A DNA stretch of 64,000 nucleotides from an uncultured Bacteroidales bacterium (GCA_905233685.1 CAJOEZ010000001.1:1-64000), one strand, 5' to 3'. Counted from the first letter of the stretch, positions 7,457-16,779 are shown. Notes: generated by a model not told the origin, from the sequence alone. Program-made: numbers and translations.

Positions 7457-9567
7457 TTCTTGATGATGAATTTTTGGGTGATTACTTGTCCTTCAGTCGT
7501 AGTGAATCGGATGAAATACATCCCCTCCACAAGGTTGGTGACGGAAATTGCAGTCTCAAACGCTCCTTGATACAGCTGGCGTCCCATGAGGTCGTAAATG
7601 CAGGTTTGGACGATTTCAGTATCTTCGGAAACACTGATATTCAGCAAATTGCTTGTTGGATTAGGATAAAGCTTCACGTTTGGCGTGGTACTCTCAAACT
7701 CATCCACACCGATAAAATATGACGATCCAACCACCGGGCGAATCATCAGCGAGCCGTGCATTTCACTTGGCATCCAAGAGCCGTTGACGTTGACGAAATT
7801 ATATTGGCTGTTGTCGTTGCTGGCGTCGAAACCGATGTTAATCAGGCCATTGTTATTTTGCATGAGGCCGATGTAAAAGGCACCAGACAGCATCACAAGT
7901 TGGTCGAATTCGTAATACTGGAACTGATAGGCTTGGTCGCCCCATCTCGGACGCATGTTGCGCATCCGATAAATCTCATCGCCCGGGCGATTGTTTTCGT
8001 CTTTCCAGATGACAATGTCGAAATACTTGTCGTTAGCATCGTTAAGTGTGTGATTGAAAAGCAGTTGTACACCTTGTATGGTATCGAACTCAGCCAACTC
8101 AAACTTCACGGCAAAGCGTCCACCAGCTGGCTCCACGCCGTAGCCCATCTCGGGAATGCCGTCGTCGTAGGCGTAATAATTGTAGAATCCTTGACGGTAT
8201 ATCAGTGAATCCACCAAAGGCGGCGTACAGGTTGAGTCGTAGACGTAATGCTTGATTTCATACGAAACCGAGTCGTACCACATACTGAGCGCAAACAGCT
8301 CGCCGACATATGGACAAGCTGGTGACTCGCCGTTTTCGGGACAACTCAAGTAGCCCGATTCCATATAAGGATTTATGGTGACGGGGTCAAGAATACGCTT
8401 ATAATGCTGACCTCCACCGACTTGCTGAACAGTATAGTAATAATTGGCCTCATGCGGCACATTGTCCAAATTGGCGACATCGAGGCTCAGACTCTCGCGG
8501 ACAGCCGAGTTGGGATTAACGCGATATTGGCGGTAAGGCATGACCTGGTAACGGCTGAGGAAGGTGGGCAACTGACCCGAAAAACTCAGCATGGAATAAG
8601 CGGTGTCGTTCACCGTGCGGTTGATGTTGAGGTAAACAAGGTCAATGTTCCAGATGTCTTCCTCGCCACGATTACTTGGTAATGAATTATTTACGATGCT
8701 TGCATAGTTGAAGAAGCGAAAACAGAAGTGATCGGTGAAGAACTTCAAATCGCGGACAGGAATCATCACCTGCTTGAAATACTGGCCGCCATTTTCCTCC
8801 AAAAACGTCTCAAGTCTTTGTCCGGGCGTGCTCCAAATGTTTGTCCATGTGGTGTCGGCAACGGTGGTGAAAACCGAATCGCAAGGGACGGCGATGATGC
8901 CTTGGGTTTGGCTCGTCAAAGTGTCATAGACGAGAGTGTACATCCCCGGAAGACAGCCTCCGAACGACCAAATCGTGTCGCCAGGGAACAAGGTATCGAC
9001 CTGCATTTGGGCAAAAATTTCTGACACGCTAAAGTTTTGATAATCAATATAAAGGAATTCCTGCCGCTCGATGGCCGTGCCAAATTGAAGCACGAGCGAA
9101 TCCTGCGCCTCAGGCGGGTTGGCGTTGCCTTGAGGCTGGTACCAGAAACTGAAATACAGCGAATCGGCGGGTGTGAGAGCCCTGGGCAACGGGTCAAAAA
9201 TTGAATCCAAGCGAATGCGTGCCGAAGTGAGGTATTCCGCTACGAAAGGGTTACTGATGGCATAGTCGTAAACACGGCCGTATTGGTCGAGGACATCCAG
9301 TGTGGCCGCATTGCGGGTTGGTGGATTTAGTGGAAAGCCATCAGTGACCATGGCATTGCGGTCAATCCACTTGGTGGAATCGGCATAGACGCGTGTCTTG
9401 CTAAAATCATCAAAAAAAGGCAGAAAAATCCCCGCATTGTTGATATAACGCGTTGATGGCGAAGAAGGTTCTCTCTGAAAACCTGTCAATATCTCCTGGG
9501 CAAAGGCATGGCCAGCACCAAAGCCGAGAGCCAATGCCAGAACAACGGCTTTAAAATACGTCTTCAT
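7453..9567 (-). CDS. T9SS type A sorting domain protein
   Basis: 704 aa from ATG 9567 (MKTYFKAVVLALALGFGAG), a signal peptide cleaved near AFAQ. The large central region has no domain I recognise. The C-terminal ~70 residues are a type A T9SS signal: VKLYPNPTSNLLNIS, then YDLMGRQLYQG, ending in VITQKFIIKK. It should be surface-exposed or secreted. It is sandwiched between the PASTA gene (17-bp overlap) and rluD (4-bp overlap), in an arrangement I associate with other Bacteroidetes. That suggests a conserved, possibly housekeeping, envelope role, but this is inference. Confidence 0.82.
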   Translation of the reverse strand: MKTYFKAVVLALALGFGAGHAFAQEILTGFQREPSSPSTRYINNAGIFLPFFDDFSKTRVYADSTKWIDRNAMVTDGFPLNPPTRNAATLDVLDQYGRVYDYAISNPFVAEYLTSARIRLDSIFDPLPRALTPADSLYFSFWYQPQGNANPPEAQDSLVLQFGTAIERQEFLYIDYQNFSVSEIFAQMQVDTLFPGDTIWSFGGCLPGMYTLVYDTLTSQTQGIIAVPCDSVFTTVADTTWTNIWSTPGQRLETFLEENGGQYFKQVMIPVRDLKFFTDHFCFRFFNYASIVNNSLPSNRGEEDIWNIDLVYLNINRTVNDTAYSMLSFSGQLPTFLSRYQVMPYRQYRVNPNSAVRESLSLDVANLDNVPHEANYYYTVQQVGGGQHYKRILDPVTINPYMESGYLSCPENGESPACPYVGELFALSMWYDSVSYEIKHYVYDSTCTPPLVDSLIYRQGFYNYYAYDDGIPEMGYGVEPAGGRFAVKFELAEFDTIQGVQLLFNHTLNDANDKYFDIVIWKDENNRPGDEIYRMRNMRPRWGDQAYQFQYYEFDQLVMLSGAFYIGLMQNNNGLINIGFDASNDNSQYNFVNVNGSWMPSEMHGSLMIRPVVGSSYFIGVDEFESTTPNVKLYPNPTSNLLNISVSEDTEIVQTCIYDLMGRQLYQGAFETAISVTNLVEGMYFIRFTTTEGQVITQKFIIKK

Positions 9568-10438
9568 ATTCATAGTCAGTGGTTTCAATGGATTCTATAA
9601 CTGTGTCAATTTCAAATCGTTGAGGAACATTAAGAAGGGAATCTTCGTGAAGTAGTTCCTGCATTTCTTTCTTAAAGTCGAGCGTGCGGCTCGAGTGATA
9701 AGTCAAATCGATGTAAGTACCAGGCTTGACCGACCCAGAGCTGGGACCAGGTTTCATTTTCCTAACCCGCATATACTGAATGCTGTCGCTGTCTTCGTAT
9801 GACTCCGTTCCGAGGTTCAGTCCGGCAAGGTTCAGCAGGCGTTTGGCTTCAGCAGCAGGTTTACCTATGAGGTTGGGCACCTTTACATTCATCTTATCTT
9901 GCCCGATGCCAACGCGCAGCACAATCTTGCTGCCTTTCACAAGTTCAGTGTCTTTTTCAATCGGACTGCCTTGGTAATACTGGCCAATAACATTGTTTTT
10001 ATAGGAATAATCGACATATTCCAGATAATCCACTTGCAAACCACACGATTCCAATCGTCCAATGGCTTCGCGCAAAGAAATGTTTTTCAGGTTGGGCATA
10101 ATGGTCATCTCGGGTGTTTCGGCCACGATTATGGTATAAACGTTACGCCCTTTCTTGATTTTTGAGCCAGGCAACGGGTCCTGTTGATAGATGCTTCCAG
10201 GCTGTTGTCCCTTCGGATAAACGCTGTCGATGAGGATGAAATGGAAGTCTTTTGCATAGTCGTGCTTCACTTGGCGGTAATCCTGACCCACAAAATCGGG
10301 CATAGTGTAAACCTTGTCGTGACGAGTGTATTTATCTAACAATCTGAATGTTAACCATAGCAAAAACACACATAGCAGCAGAATAATCACCAGGTTGATA
10401 TAAAAATTCTTTTTCTTGAGAAAGTGTAGGAATCCCAT
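9551..10438 (-). CDS. PASTA-domain membrane protein (no kinase domain)
   Basis: 295 aa. One N-terminal transmembrane helix (residues ~13-34) is followed by three PASTA repeats: about 45-110 (MPDFVGQDYRQVKHDYA), 112-182 (MPNLKNISLREAIGRLES) and 188-260 (VPNLIGKPAAEAKRLLNLAG). PASTA modules bind peptidoglycan or beta-lactam-like ligands in PBPs and Ser/Thr kinases. Here there is no catalytic domain. It is divergent from ddl (D-Ala-D-Ala ligase), fitting a cell wall role, and heads the operon with the T9SS protein and rluD. Confidence 0.87.
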   Translation of the reverse strand: MGFLHFLKKKNFYINLVIILLLCVFLLWLTFRLLDKYTRHDKVYTMPDFVGQDYRQVKHDYAKDFHFILIDSVYPKGQQPGSIYQQDPLPGSKIKKGRNVYTIIVAETPEMTIMPNLKNISLREAIGRLESCGLQVDYLEYVDYSYKNNVIGQYYQGSPIEKDTELVKGSKIVLRVGIGQDKMNVKVPNLIGKPAAEAKRLLNLAGLNLGTESYEDSDSIQYMRVRKMKPGPSSGSVKPGTYIDLTYHSSRTLDFKKEMQELLHEDSLLNVPQRFEIDTVIESIETTDYEYEDVF

Positions 10439-10479
10439 AATTTCGTATTTTAGCCGTGTATTTACAACTCAGTTTTGAG

Positions 10480-10487
10480 CAAAATTA
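10480..10487 (-). promoter_or_regulatory. -7 promoter box for PASTA / T9SS / rluD operon
   Basis: TAATTTTG on the minus strand, 42 bp upstream of the PASTA ATG. Confidence 0.5.
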
Positions 10488-10523
10488 TTGTTTGACCTTT
10501 AAACCGACAAAATTACAAAAAAT

Positions 10524-11495
10524 ATGAAAAACGTAGCAATTATTTGTGGCGGAGATTCGGGAGAGTTCGAAATTTCTGTCAAAAGTGCTCAGGTGGTGAA
10601 GCAAAACCTGGATCCAGAACTGTATAATTCGAAGATCATTGTAGTATCAAAAAAAGGATGGTATGGTCTTTTGAAAGATGGTACCCGTGTGGACGTTGAC
10701 AAGAATGATTTTTCCATTTCAGTAGGTGGACACAGGACGAAATTCGACGTGGCTTTCAACGCGGTGCATGGCGAGCCGGGCGAAAACGGGCCGCTTTCGG
10801 GCTACTTGGATTTGTTGGGTATTCCTTGCACTTCTTCGCCTTTGACTACTTGCGCCCTCACTTTCCACAAGGACTTTTGCAAGCGCTTGGTGGCTTCTTA
10901 CGGCGTAAATGTCGCGCCTTCAGTATTAATTAATGAAGGCGAGAAATACGATGCCGATGAAATCATCAAGCAACTCGGACTGCCTTTGTTCGTCAAACCG
11001 ACCTGCAACGGCTCCAGCGTGGGCGTAACCAAAGTAAAAACGGCAGAAGAGCTTGTGCCTGCGATATTTACAGCGAGGGCTGCTGGCCGACAGGTGATGT
11101 GCGAGAAGTTCGTCGACGGTCGCGAGTTTGGCTGCGGCGCGATGGAGTTTAAAGGCAAAATGATGGTCTTCCCGCTTACCGAGATTTGCAGCAAGAACGA
11201 ATTTTTCGACTACGAGGCCAAATACACTGCCGGCAAGTGCGATGAAATCACTCCTGCCCAAGTCGACGAAGCCATCGAAACTGAAATCAAAGGAACTACA
11301 GCGATGTTGTATGAGAAATTAGAGTGCAAGGGCTTTGTCCGGATGGACTACATCGTCAGCGACGAGGGCGTGTTCTTCATCGAGGCGAACATCGTTCCAG
11401 GAATGTCGGAAGCGAGCATCATCCCCGCGCAAGCACGATGCTTCGGCTTATCTCTGCAACAATTGTTCGGGATAGCGATTGAAAACGTTCTGTAA
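10524..11495 (+). CDS. ddl: D-alanine--D-alanine ligase
   Basis: 323 aa cytoplasmic ATP-grasp enzyme joining two D-Ala for peptidoglycan precursor synthesis. Visible motifs are AFNAVHGEPGENG near residue 76, PLFVKPTCNGSSVGV near residue 154 (ATP-grasp lid), and FIEANIVPGMSEASIIP near residue 288, which replaces the usual EINTxPGMT. It is monocistronic and ends in a strong bidirectional hairpin shared with frr. Confidence 0.95.
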   Translation: MKNVAIICGGDSGEFEISVKSAQVVKQNLDPELYNSKIIVVSKKGWYGLLKDGTRVDVDKNDFSISVGGHRTKFDVAFNAVHGEPGENGPLSGYLDLLGIPCTSSPLTTCALTFHKDFCKRLVASYGVNVAPSVLINEGEKYDADEIIKQLGLPLFVKPTCNGSSVGVTKVKTAEELVPAIFTARAAGRQVMCEKFVDGREFGCGAMEFKGKMMVFPLTEICSKNEFFDYEAKYTAGKCDEITPAQVDEAIETEIKGTTAMLYEKLECKGFVRMDYIVSDEGVFFIEANIVPGMSEASIIPAQARCFGLSLQQLFGIAIENVL

Positions 11496-11527
11496 ATGAA
11501 AAAGGAGCCGATTGGCTCCTTTTTCAT
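11496..11527. terminator. Bidirectional terminator between ddl and frr
   Basis: A perfect 14-bp stem (ATGAAAAAGGAGCC / GGCTCCTTTTTCAT) with a 4-nt loop GATT has A/T tracts on both sides. It sits exactly between the two convergent stop codons. Confidence 0.85.
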
Positions 11528-12091
11528 TTACACTGTCAAGATGTCCTTAGACTTCAGCTCCGTGAGGTCATCAATCTTCTTGATGTATTTGTCGGTGAGT
11601 TTCTGAATCTCCTCTTGCAGGAGTTTCGACTCGTCCTCCGAAATCACATCCTTTTCCAATTTTTTCGCGTCGTCGTTGGCGTTGCGACGGATGCCACGGA
11701 TGCCCACCTTGGCTTCCTCGGCGGCGTTTTTGGTGCGTTTCACGAGGTCGCGACGGCGTTCCTCGGTGAGAGCCGGCACGCTGATGCGGAGGATTTCACC
11801 ATTGTTGATGGGGTTGAAGCCCAAATTGGCGTTCAAAATAGCCTTGGCGATGTTGCCAAGAGCACTCTTGTCGAAGGGTTGCACCACAATCATGCGTGCG
11901 TCGGTGCAGCCGATGTTGGCGGTTTGCTCGATGGGCACCGTCGTGCCGTAATATTCAACCATAACGCCGTTCAGCATGGCCGGACTGGCCTTACCTGCCC
12001 TAATGCCCTGAAATTCATGCTCCAAGTGCTTGATGGTATTGTCCATGCTTTCAGTGGCCTCGTCTAATACAAATTGAGAATCTTCAGTCAT
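11528..12091 (-). CDS. frr: Ribosome recycling factor
   Basis: 187 aa, the standard RRF length from ATG 12091 (MTEDSQFVLDEATESMDNT). With EF-G it splits post-termination ribosomes. The typical GIRAGKASPAMLNGVMVEYY segment lies near residue 28, and VPALTEERRRDLVKR near residue 108. An upstream in-frame ATG at 12160 was rejected because a -7 box lies between it and 12091. pyrH lies upstream on the same strand, the usual pyrH-frr order, here separated by a GT39 gene. Confidence 0.95.
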   Translation of the reverse strand: MTEDSQFVLDEATESMDNTIKHLEHEFQGIRAGKASPAMLNGVMVEYYGTTVPIEQTANIGCTDARMIVVQPFDKSALGNIAKAILNANLGFNPINNGEILRISVPALTEERRRDLVKRTKNAAEEAKVGIRGIRRNANDDAKKLEKDVISEDESKLLQEEIQKLTDKYIKKIDDLTELKSKDILTV

Positions 12092-12110
12092 AGTTTTTGA
12101 AATTTGGGTG

Positions 12111-12118
12111 CAAAAATA
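12111..12118 (-). promoter_or_regulatory. -7 promoter box for frr
   Basis: TATTTTTG on the minus strand, 19 bp upstream of ATG 12091, in the gap after the GT39 stop. Confidence 0.55.
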
Positions 12119-12156
12119 AAAGTTTTTCCTTTTCAATTCAAAAAACTTGCCAATTT

Positions 12157-14052
12157 TCAATTCAACGGTTCATAAAGTCCCGTCAAAATTGGGTTTCTCC
12201 GTGTGAAATAATAGCTCATCCGATCCAAAGTTAGACTGCTGAGACCTTGATTCCAAAGATAAGCCTTGACGGTTTTGCCTTGTGGTGTAAAGTTGGCGTC
12301 GAAAATGATGGCGTCGGCAATGACGTTGTCGCCTGGCGCGAAATGCCCGTCCTCGGCCAGCGAACTGTGCCATAGGACGATGGAATCGGTTTCGGCATCG
12401 TGGATTTCGATGACCATCAGCAAGTTGCCGACAGAACTTTCGTTGTTGAAATGCGCTATAATGCCCAAAGCTTCCACATCGTCTGGCAGGGAATCACAAG
12501 AAAACGTACTTGCGCGACCCCATTCTTGGCCTTCCACGTAAGGATAAGGTGTTTCGCCCAAAGTGGTGAGCAAGTATCGGCTTTCGGGCAATGGGTTTTT
12601 GCTCAAGGTAAGGTAACGCGATGTAAACCAGTCCTTTTGCTCAATCAAGTAAGGATAGTTGCCCACGGCGGTGACCTCCCAAGCCGGGTTCACATAGTCG
12701 GTCCAGCCAAAGCCGAGCATGGGCGTGTCTTTGTGCTCACCGAGCCAGTCATTGAACTCGCCGAGGTTGCTGTAACGGTCGAAAACGATGCGGTTTTCCA
12801 CGTCGGTTTGGCGTTGGTAGAACTCGGCAGCCTCACCAATTTCAGTGCGCGTGGCAAACTGGATTTGGTCGCCAAATTGGTTCTTATCTTGCTGAATTTC
12901 AACGGCAATCTGGTCGAAGCCTTGACGATACATCAGGTCGTAATGGCGGCGGTTCATGATGAGCGAACTCATTCCAGCAAAAAGAATCGCGGCCACCACT
13001 AAGGCGTTTTGCCACATCGATAAAGTGCGGTTTTGGAACAGCGAAAAAGCCACGATAATGAGGAATGGATAGCTGAAAATCAGTGTGCTATGCTGGATGA
13101 TGGGCTCGCGGAGCATGGAATAAACAAAGGCAAGGCCAAAAATGATGACAAACCACGCGATGCCTGCCCAACGTAGGGGATTGTTACGCTTGTCGCGCTT
13201 GCCAAGGATAAGCGGCAAAAGGATGACAATGCCCACGGTGAACATGAACAACGAGGAGTAGTTCATCGTGTATTGGATGAAATCGATGAGGAAAGTGCTC
13301 TTGGGCGCACTCAGCCAGCCACCGATGCTACCGCTCACGAAGAGTTGTTGGTAGAAAATGGGTAGGGTAGGAGCGAACAAAATTACTGCAGCTAAACCAC
13401 TGAGCCAGTAAGCTTTTCGACGTTCTTTCGGCAAGAAAAACAAGCCCGTGAGGAAAATCAGCCCTGCTTGAGCGATGGAGAAATATTGAATCAAAGAGCA
13501 AGCCCAAGCCGAAAGCGCAAAGCCGATGTAAGTGCCTTTGGTCGGCGTTTTTGGCTCGAAAATGATTTTGTACCAAAAATAGGCCATCAGCAGGACGAAA
13601 AACAGCCCCGCCGAATAGGGTCGCGCCAACTGGCTGTAAAACACCGTGAACTGACTGACGGCAAAAAACGCTGCCGAAAACAGCCCGACCTTGCGGTTGA
13701 ACCACTGCCGCCCTATTAAATAAATAAGGTATATGGAGCCGATGCCCATCAGCGCGAAGGGCAGCTTGACCCACAACTCGCTCCAGCCGAAAATCCGCAC
13801 CCAAAGCCATAGGAAGGCTTGCACCCCAATCGGGTGACTGTCAGGCAGTACACCTTGTTGAATAAAGTCGTGGAAGTTGTCGAAGCGGGTGCGCAACAGG
13901 GCACTGAACTCGTCGTGCATAAAGGGCACTTGACCGAGTTTCCACAAACGCAGCACCGCCGCCACTACCATAATGACCGCTATCAGGACAAGGTCAATGG
14001 TTTTGTTCGACTTGTTGTGAGTCTTCCGCAGGTGTTTTTTTCTTGTTTTCAT
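12157..14052 (-). CDS. GT39-like membrane glycosyltransferase
   Basis: 631 aa integral membrane protein. After a very basic N-terminus (KTRKKHLRKTHNK) there are about ten hydrophobic helices up to roughly residue 365, then a soluble C-terminal domain. The first loop has FMHDEFSALLRTRF near residue 48, the acidic DE-type motif of ArnT/PMT-like GT-C enzymes. Such enzymes transfer a sugar from a polyprenyl phosphate onto lipid, protein or glycan outside the inner membrane. Donor and acceptor are unknown. It sits between pyrH and frr and is preceded by an inverted repeat element. Confidence 0.75.
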   Translation of the reverse strand: MKTRKKHLRKTHNKSNKTIDLVLIAVIMVVAAVLRLWKLGQVPFMHDEFSALLRTRFDNFHDFIQQGVLPDSHPIGVQAFLWLWVRIFGWSELWVKLPFALMGIGSIYLIYLIGRQWFNRKVGLFSAAFFAVSQFTVFYSQLARPYSAGLFFVLLMAYFWYKIIFEPKTPTKGTYIGFALSAWACSLIQYFSIAQAGLIFLTGLFFLPKERRKAYWLSGLAAVILFAPTLPIFYQQLFVSGSIGGWLSAPKSTFLIDFIQYTMNYSSLFMFTVGIVILLPLILGKRDKRNNPLRWAGIAWFVIIFGLAFVYSMLREPIIQHSTLIFSYPFLIIVAFSLFQNRTLSMWQNALVVAAILFAGMSSLIMNRRHYDLMYRQGFDQIAVEIQQDKNQFGDQIQFATRTEIGEAAEFYQRQTDVENRIVFDRYSNLGEFNDWLGEHKDTPMLGFGWTDYVNPAWEVTAVGNYPYLIEQKDWFTSRYLTLSKNPLPESRYLLTTLGETPYPYVEGQEWGRASTFSCDSLPDDVEALGIIAHFNNESSVGNLLMVIEIHDAETDSIVLWHSSLAEDGHFAPGDNVIADAIIFDANFTPQGKTVKAYLWNQGLSSLTLDRMSYYFTRRNPILTGLYEPLN

Positions 14053-14068
14053 CCTTGTTGTCGCTTTG

Positions 14069-14145
14069 CGTCATTGCGAGGAGGGACGACGAAGCAATCC
14101 AGAAAAAAGTTCATGCTCTAGACTGCTTCGTGCCTCGCAGTGACG
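14069..14145. repeat. 77-bp inverted repeat element (CGTCATTGCGAGG type)
   Basis: The left end CGTCATTGCGAGG and right end CCTCGCAGTGACG are inverted. Inner arms ACGAAGCAATCCAGA and TCTAGACTGCTTCGT also pair. The element lies between pyrH and the GT39 gene. Repeats with this core occur in many unrelated bacteria and resemble non-autonomous palindromic (REP/MITE-like) units. In RNA it would form a long hairpin and may attenuate read-through. Confidence 0.75.
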
Positions 14146-14159
14146 TTTTCGTCGCAGGT

Positions 14160-14867
14160 TTACTTCGTTACAAGGGTTCCGATGTTCTCGCCGTGCAAGA
14201 CCTTCAACAGGTTGCCGCGCGTGTTCATGTCGAAGACGTACATCGGCATGTCGTTTTCCTTGCACATGGTGAAGGCGGTCATGTCCATCACTTTCAGGTT
14301 GCGCTGGTAGGCCTCGTCGTAAGTGATGTGCTCAAACTTGGTCGCAGTGGGGTCTTTCTCGGGGTCGGCGGTATAGATGCCGTCCACGCGGGTGCCTTTC
14401 AGGATGATGTCGGCCTTGATTTCGACGGCGCGGAGGGCACTGCCGGTGTCGGTGGTGAAGAAGGGATTGCCGGTGCCGGCACCCATCACCACGATATGGC
14501 CTTCCTCAAGCAGACGGATGGCCTTGGCGCTGCTCATCGTGTCGGCGATGCGGTCGATGTAAAGGCCGGAGAGCAAGGTGGCTTTCTGGCCCTTGCCTTG
14601 CAAGGTAGATTGCATGGCCATCGAGTTGATGACGGTGGCGAGCATACCCATGTAGTCGCCTTGGATGCGGTCCATGCCCTTCGAGGCACCTTGCAGGCCG
14701 CGGTAGATGTTGCCGCCGCCGATGACGATACCGATTTGCACGCCGGCTTTCGCGGCTTCGATGATTTCGTCGGCATAATCGTTCAAGCGTTGCGGGTCAA
14801 TGCCGTATTGCTGGCTGCCCATCAGGGCCTCGCCACTGAGTTTCAGGAGTACTCTGTTGTATTTCAT
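14160..14867 (-). CDS. pyrH: UMP kinase
   Basis: 235 aa hexameric-type bacterial UMP kinase (UMP + ATP to UDP + ADP). Visible are RVLLKLSGEALMG at residues 5-17, IVIGGGNIYRG near residue 48, and a VVMGAGTGNPFFTTDTG segment near residue 130 that binds nucleotide. Length and motifs are normal. Upstream is an AT-rich repetitive leader and a -7 box. Confidence 0.96.
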   Translation of the reverse strand: MKYNRVLLKLSGEALMGSQQYGIDPQRLNDYADEIIEAAKAGVQIGIVIGGGNIYRGLQGASKGMDRIQGDYMGMLATVINSMAMQSTLQGKGQKATLLSGLYIDRIADTMSSAKAIRLLEEGHIVVMGAGTGNPFFTTDTGSALRAVEIKADIILKGTRVDGIYTADPEKDPTATKFEHITYDEAYQRNLKVMDMTAFTMCKENDMPMYVFDMNTRGNLLKVLHGENIGTLVTK

Positions 14868-14880
14868 ATCGTTGGGATTT

Positions 14881-14940
14881 AAAATTTCAAGATTTCAAAA
14901 TTTAAAGATTTAAAGATTCAAAATTTAAAATTCAAGATTT
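14881..14940. repeat. AT-rich degenerate tandem repeat in the pyrH leader
   Basis: About 60 bp made of imperfect copies of AAGATTT / AAATTTA-type units between the pyrH promoter and start codon. It lies in the untranslated leader. No function can be assigned. Confidence 0.6.
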
Positions 14941-14949
14941 GGATGGCGA

Positions 14950-14957
14950 CAAAGGTA
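14950..14957 (-). promoter_or_regulatory. -7 promoter box for pyrH
   Basis: TACCTTTG on the minus strand, 83 bp upstream of the pyrH ATG, giving a leader of about 75 nt that contains the AT-rich repeats. Confidence 0.5.
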
Positions 14958-15009
14958 CAGTTTTTTGGGGGATTTGACGGAATAATCTTTTGTTTGGCAC
15001 ACTTTGGAA

Positions 15010-16761
15010 TCAGAGTTTTACCAATTTGACCACTTTGCCCATCAGCACTGGGATGCCGTAATTGACAACGTAAACACCAGAGGGCCAAGCGCTTGCATCG
15101 ATGGTGACCGATTCAGAGAAGCGTATCAGCGGCAGCACTTGGTTGCCGAAAATGTCGTAAACCGTCATATCCGTGAGATCCTTGCTGTCCGCCAAAACGG
15201 TGAAACTATCGTGGAAGGGATTGGGGAAGACTCCCGCCTTGATTTCGATCTCCGGCTCAACGGGAGTAGGTATCACGGCGCTCCACGAAGCTTCCCAGCC
15301 CGTGTCAGTGGTGGCGCAATCGGAGCGAAACTCCACACACATCACGTTGCCCGAGCTTTGCACTGTACCTGGACTTTGCGTGTTCCAGCGCCCGATTTTC
15401 GGAGCAAACACGTTATCGCCGTCGTAAACCCAAAGGAAGTCGTAATCGGTCTCAAGGCTGAAACTGCTGAAATCCAGCTGGATAGTCGACTCTTCTGGTC
15501 CGCGAATCACCCAAATCTTGCGTTCATCGTCGCCATAGTTTTGATGGTCGAGGCGGCCTTCCTCGCCTTCCAAAATGGTGACCAGCGCACCCTCGTTGAT
15601 GAGTTTGTAGTAGTAGTTCCAGTCCCAATATGGCCCCGGGTCGGTGTGCGACTGGTCGGGATAGTGCTGGTGCCCCTTGATGGCCACGCAAGCCCCTTCG
15701 CCGCCGAGGTTGTAGAGGCCGTTGTTGACGCAGAAGCCGTTGTCCAAAGTGTCGCGGTCGTGGGTGCGCCGCCCGTCGATGGTCTCGTAACGCGAGCAGA
15801 TGCTCCGTACCAAGGCCGCCGACGACTGGTACATCTCCTCCGTGAAGAAGCTCCAGATATTGCCGTAAGCCTCATGCTCGATGCCGATGGTGTAGCCATT
15901 GGCCGTGCGGGCATGCCAAGCCTTGTCTTTTTCGCGCACCATTTGGGTGATTTGTCCGTCGGCGGAGCGGATGACATAATGCGCCGAAACCTCCGCGTCG
16001 CAGTTCTTGAACCAGCTGATGCAACCTGCGTAAGAGCCTTCAGTATAGTGAATTACGACCGCGCTCACCTCCTTGGTGCGCGGCTCCCAGTTGCATTCCG
16101 GCGCAGGGTCCCAAATGGCCGGAGGATAGTCGGGACTGCGCGAGAGGCTCAGTTCGGGAGCAGTAAGCATGTCGTAATATTCAGCAAAAACCGCTTTCAG
16201 GTCAATGTTATGTTTCTGAAAACCAAATTCTTCAGCACGTTGCACATCATTCAGGAAAAGACACACCGAATATAGCATCGACTGCATGGGATAAACATCT
16301 TTCTTCTCCCCTATCGGCAGCTCCGAAAGCCCCTGAATGACTGATAAATACCCTTTAATTTCAGTGGCTTTGCTATCTTTAACCAAACGCTCAAAAGCCT
16401 TGGCGTAGGCCAAAACATTCTTCTCGGGATTATCCAAAATCTCCGCTTCCGAAATCCCCGACAATTCCGCCACAAGATGCAGATTCTCACGGAAATAGCC
16501 TTTGCCTTCCTTCACCAAACCCATCAAGCCATAAGCCCTTGGCATGGCCTCGGAGCCGTCGTGGAAATAGTTGTCATCTATTAGATGGTTGCAATGCGTA
16601 TTGGTAAAAGAAATGGCTTCGAGCAGACCTCTCGGGATGTTGGGGCAGGCCGTGTAAGCAGCATTGAAGGCTGGTTTATAGTTTTGGTTTTCTGCGGATT
16701 GGGAGAACACCAAGAGAGGCATTAAAAGCAGGAAAAGTAATATTGCGATGATTCGTTTCAT
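15010..16761 (-). CDS. Secreted N-acetylmuramoyl-L-alanine amidase with CUB-like and T9SS type A domains
   Basis: 583 aa. A signal peptide covers residues 1-20. Residues ~30-150 form a helical region with PRGLLEAI and AYGLMGLV, reminiscent of lysozyme-like modules in other secreted amidases. Residues ~220-385 are an Amidase_2/PGRP domain: VVIHYTEGSYAGC holds the first zinc His (238), IGIEHEAYG lies near 293, and HTDPGPYWDW near 375 is the distal zinc site. A CUB-like segment (residues ~405-490, DYDFLWVYDGDN) follows. The C-terminus has VFPNPFHDSFTVL and YDIFGNQVL, a type A T9SS signal. It should cut the stem peptide from glycan strands outside the cell. Confidence 0.88.
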   Translation of the reverse strand: MKRIIAILLFLLLMPLLVFSQSAENQNYKPAFNAAYTACPNIPRGLLEAISFTNTHCNHLIDDNYFHDGSEAMPRAYGLMGLVKEGKGYFRENLHLVAELSGISEAEILDNPEKNVLAYAKAFERLVKDSKATEIKGYLSVIQGLSELPIGEKKDVYPMQSMLYSVCLFLNDVQRAEEFGFQKHNIDLKAVFAEYYDMLTAPELSLSRSPDYPPAIWDPAPECNWEPRTKEVSAVVIHYTEGSYAGCISWFKNCDAEVSAHYVIRSADGQITQMVREKDKAWHARTANGYTIGIEHEAYGNIWSFFTEEMYQSSAALVRSICSRYETIDGRRTHDRDTLDNGFCVNNGLYNLGGEGACVAIKGHQHYPDQSHTDPGPYWDWNYYYKLINEGALVTILEGEEGRLDHQNYGDDERKIWVIRGPEESTIQLDFSSFSLETDYDFLWVYDGDNVFAPKIGRWNTQSPGTVQSSGNVMCVEFRSDCATTDTGWEASWSAVIPTPVEPEIEIKAGVFPNPFHDSFTVLADSKDLTDMTVYDIFGNQVLPLIRFSESVTIDASAWPSGVYVVNYGIPVLMGKVVKLVKL

Positions 16762-16779
16762 AGAAAAAAGACAATTCCT

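Noticed and set aside
9551..9588. Upstream start for the T9SS type A protein at 9588
   Set aside because: The signal peptide fits better from ATG 9567, and the longer start only lengthens the overlap with the PASTA gene.
14043..14882. 279-codon plus-strand open frame
   Set aside because: Antisense to pyrH and crossing the inverted repeat; composition rich in V, G, H and D as expected for a shadow frame.
15004..16275. Long open frame (423 codons) on the plus strand
   Set aside because: It is antisense to the amidase gene, has no promoter or family pattern, and has the low-complexity composition of a mirror frame.
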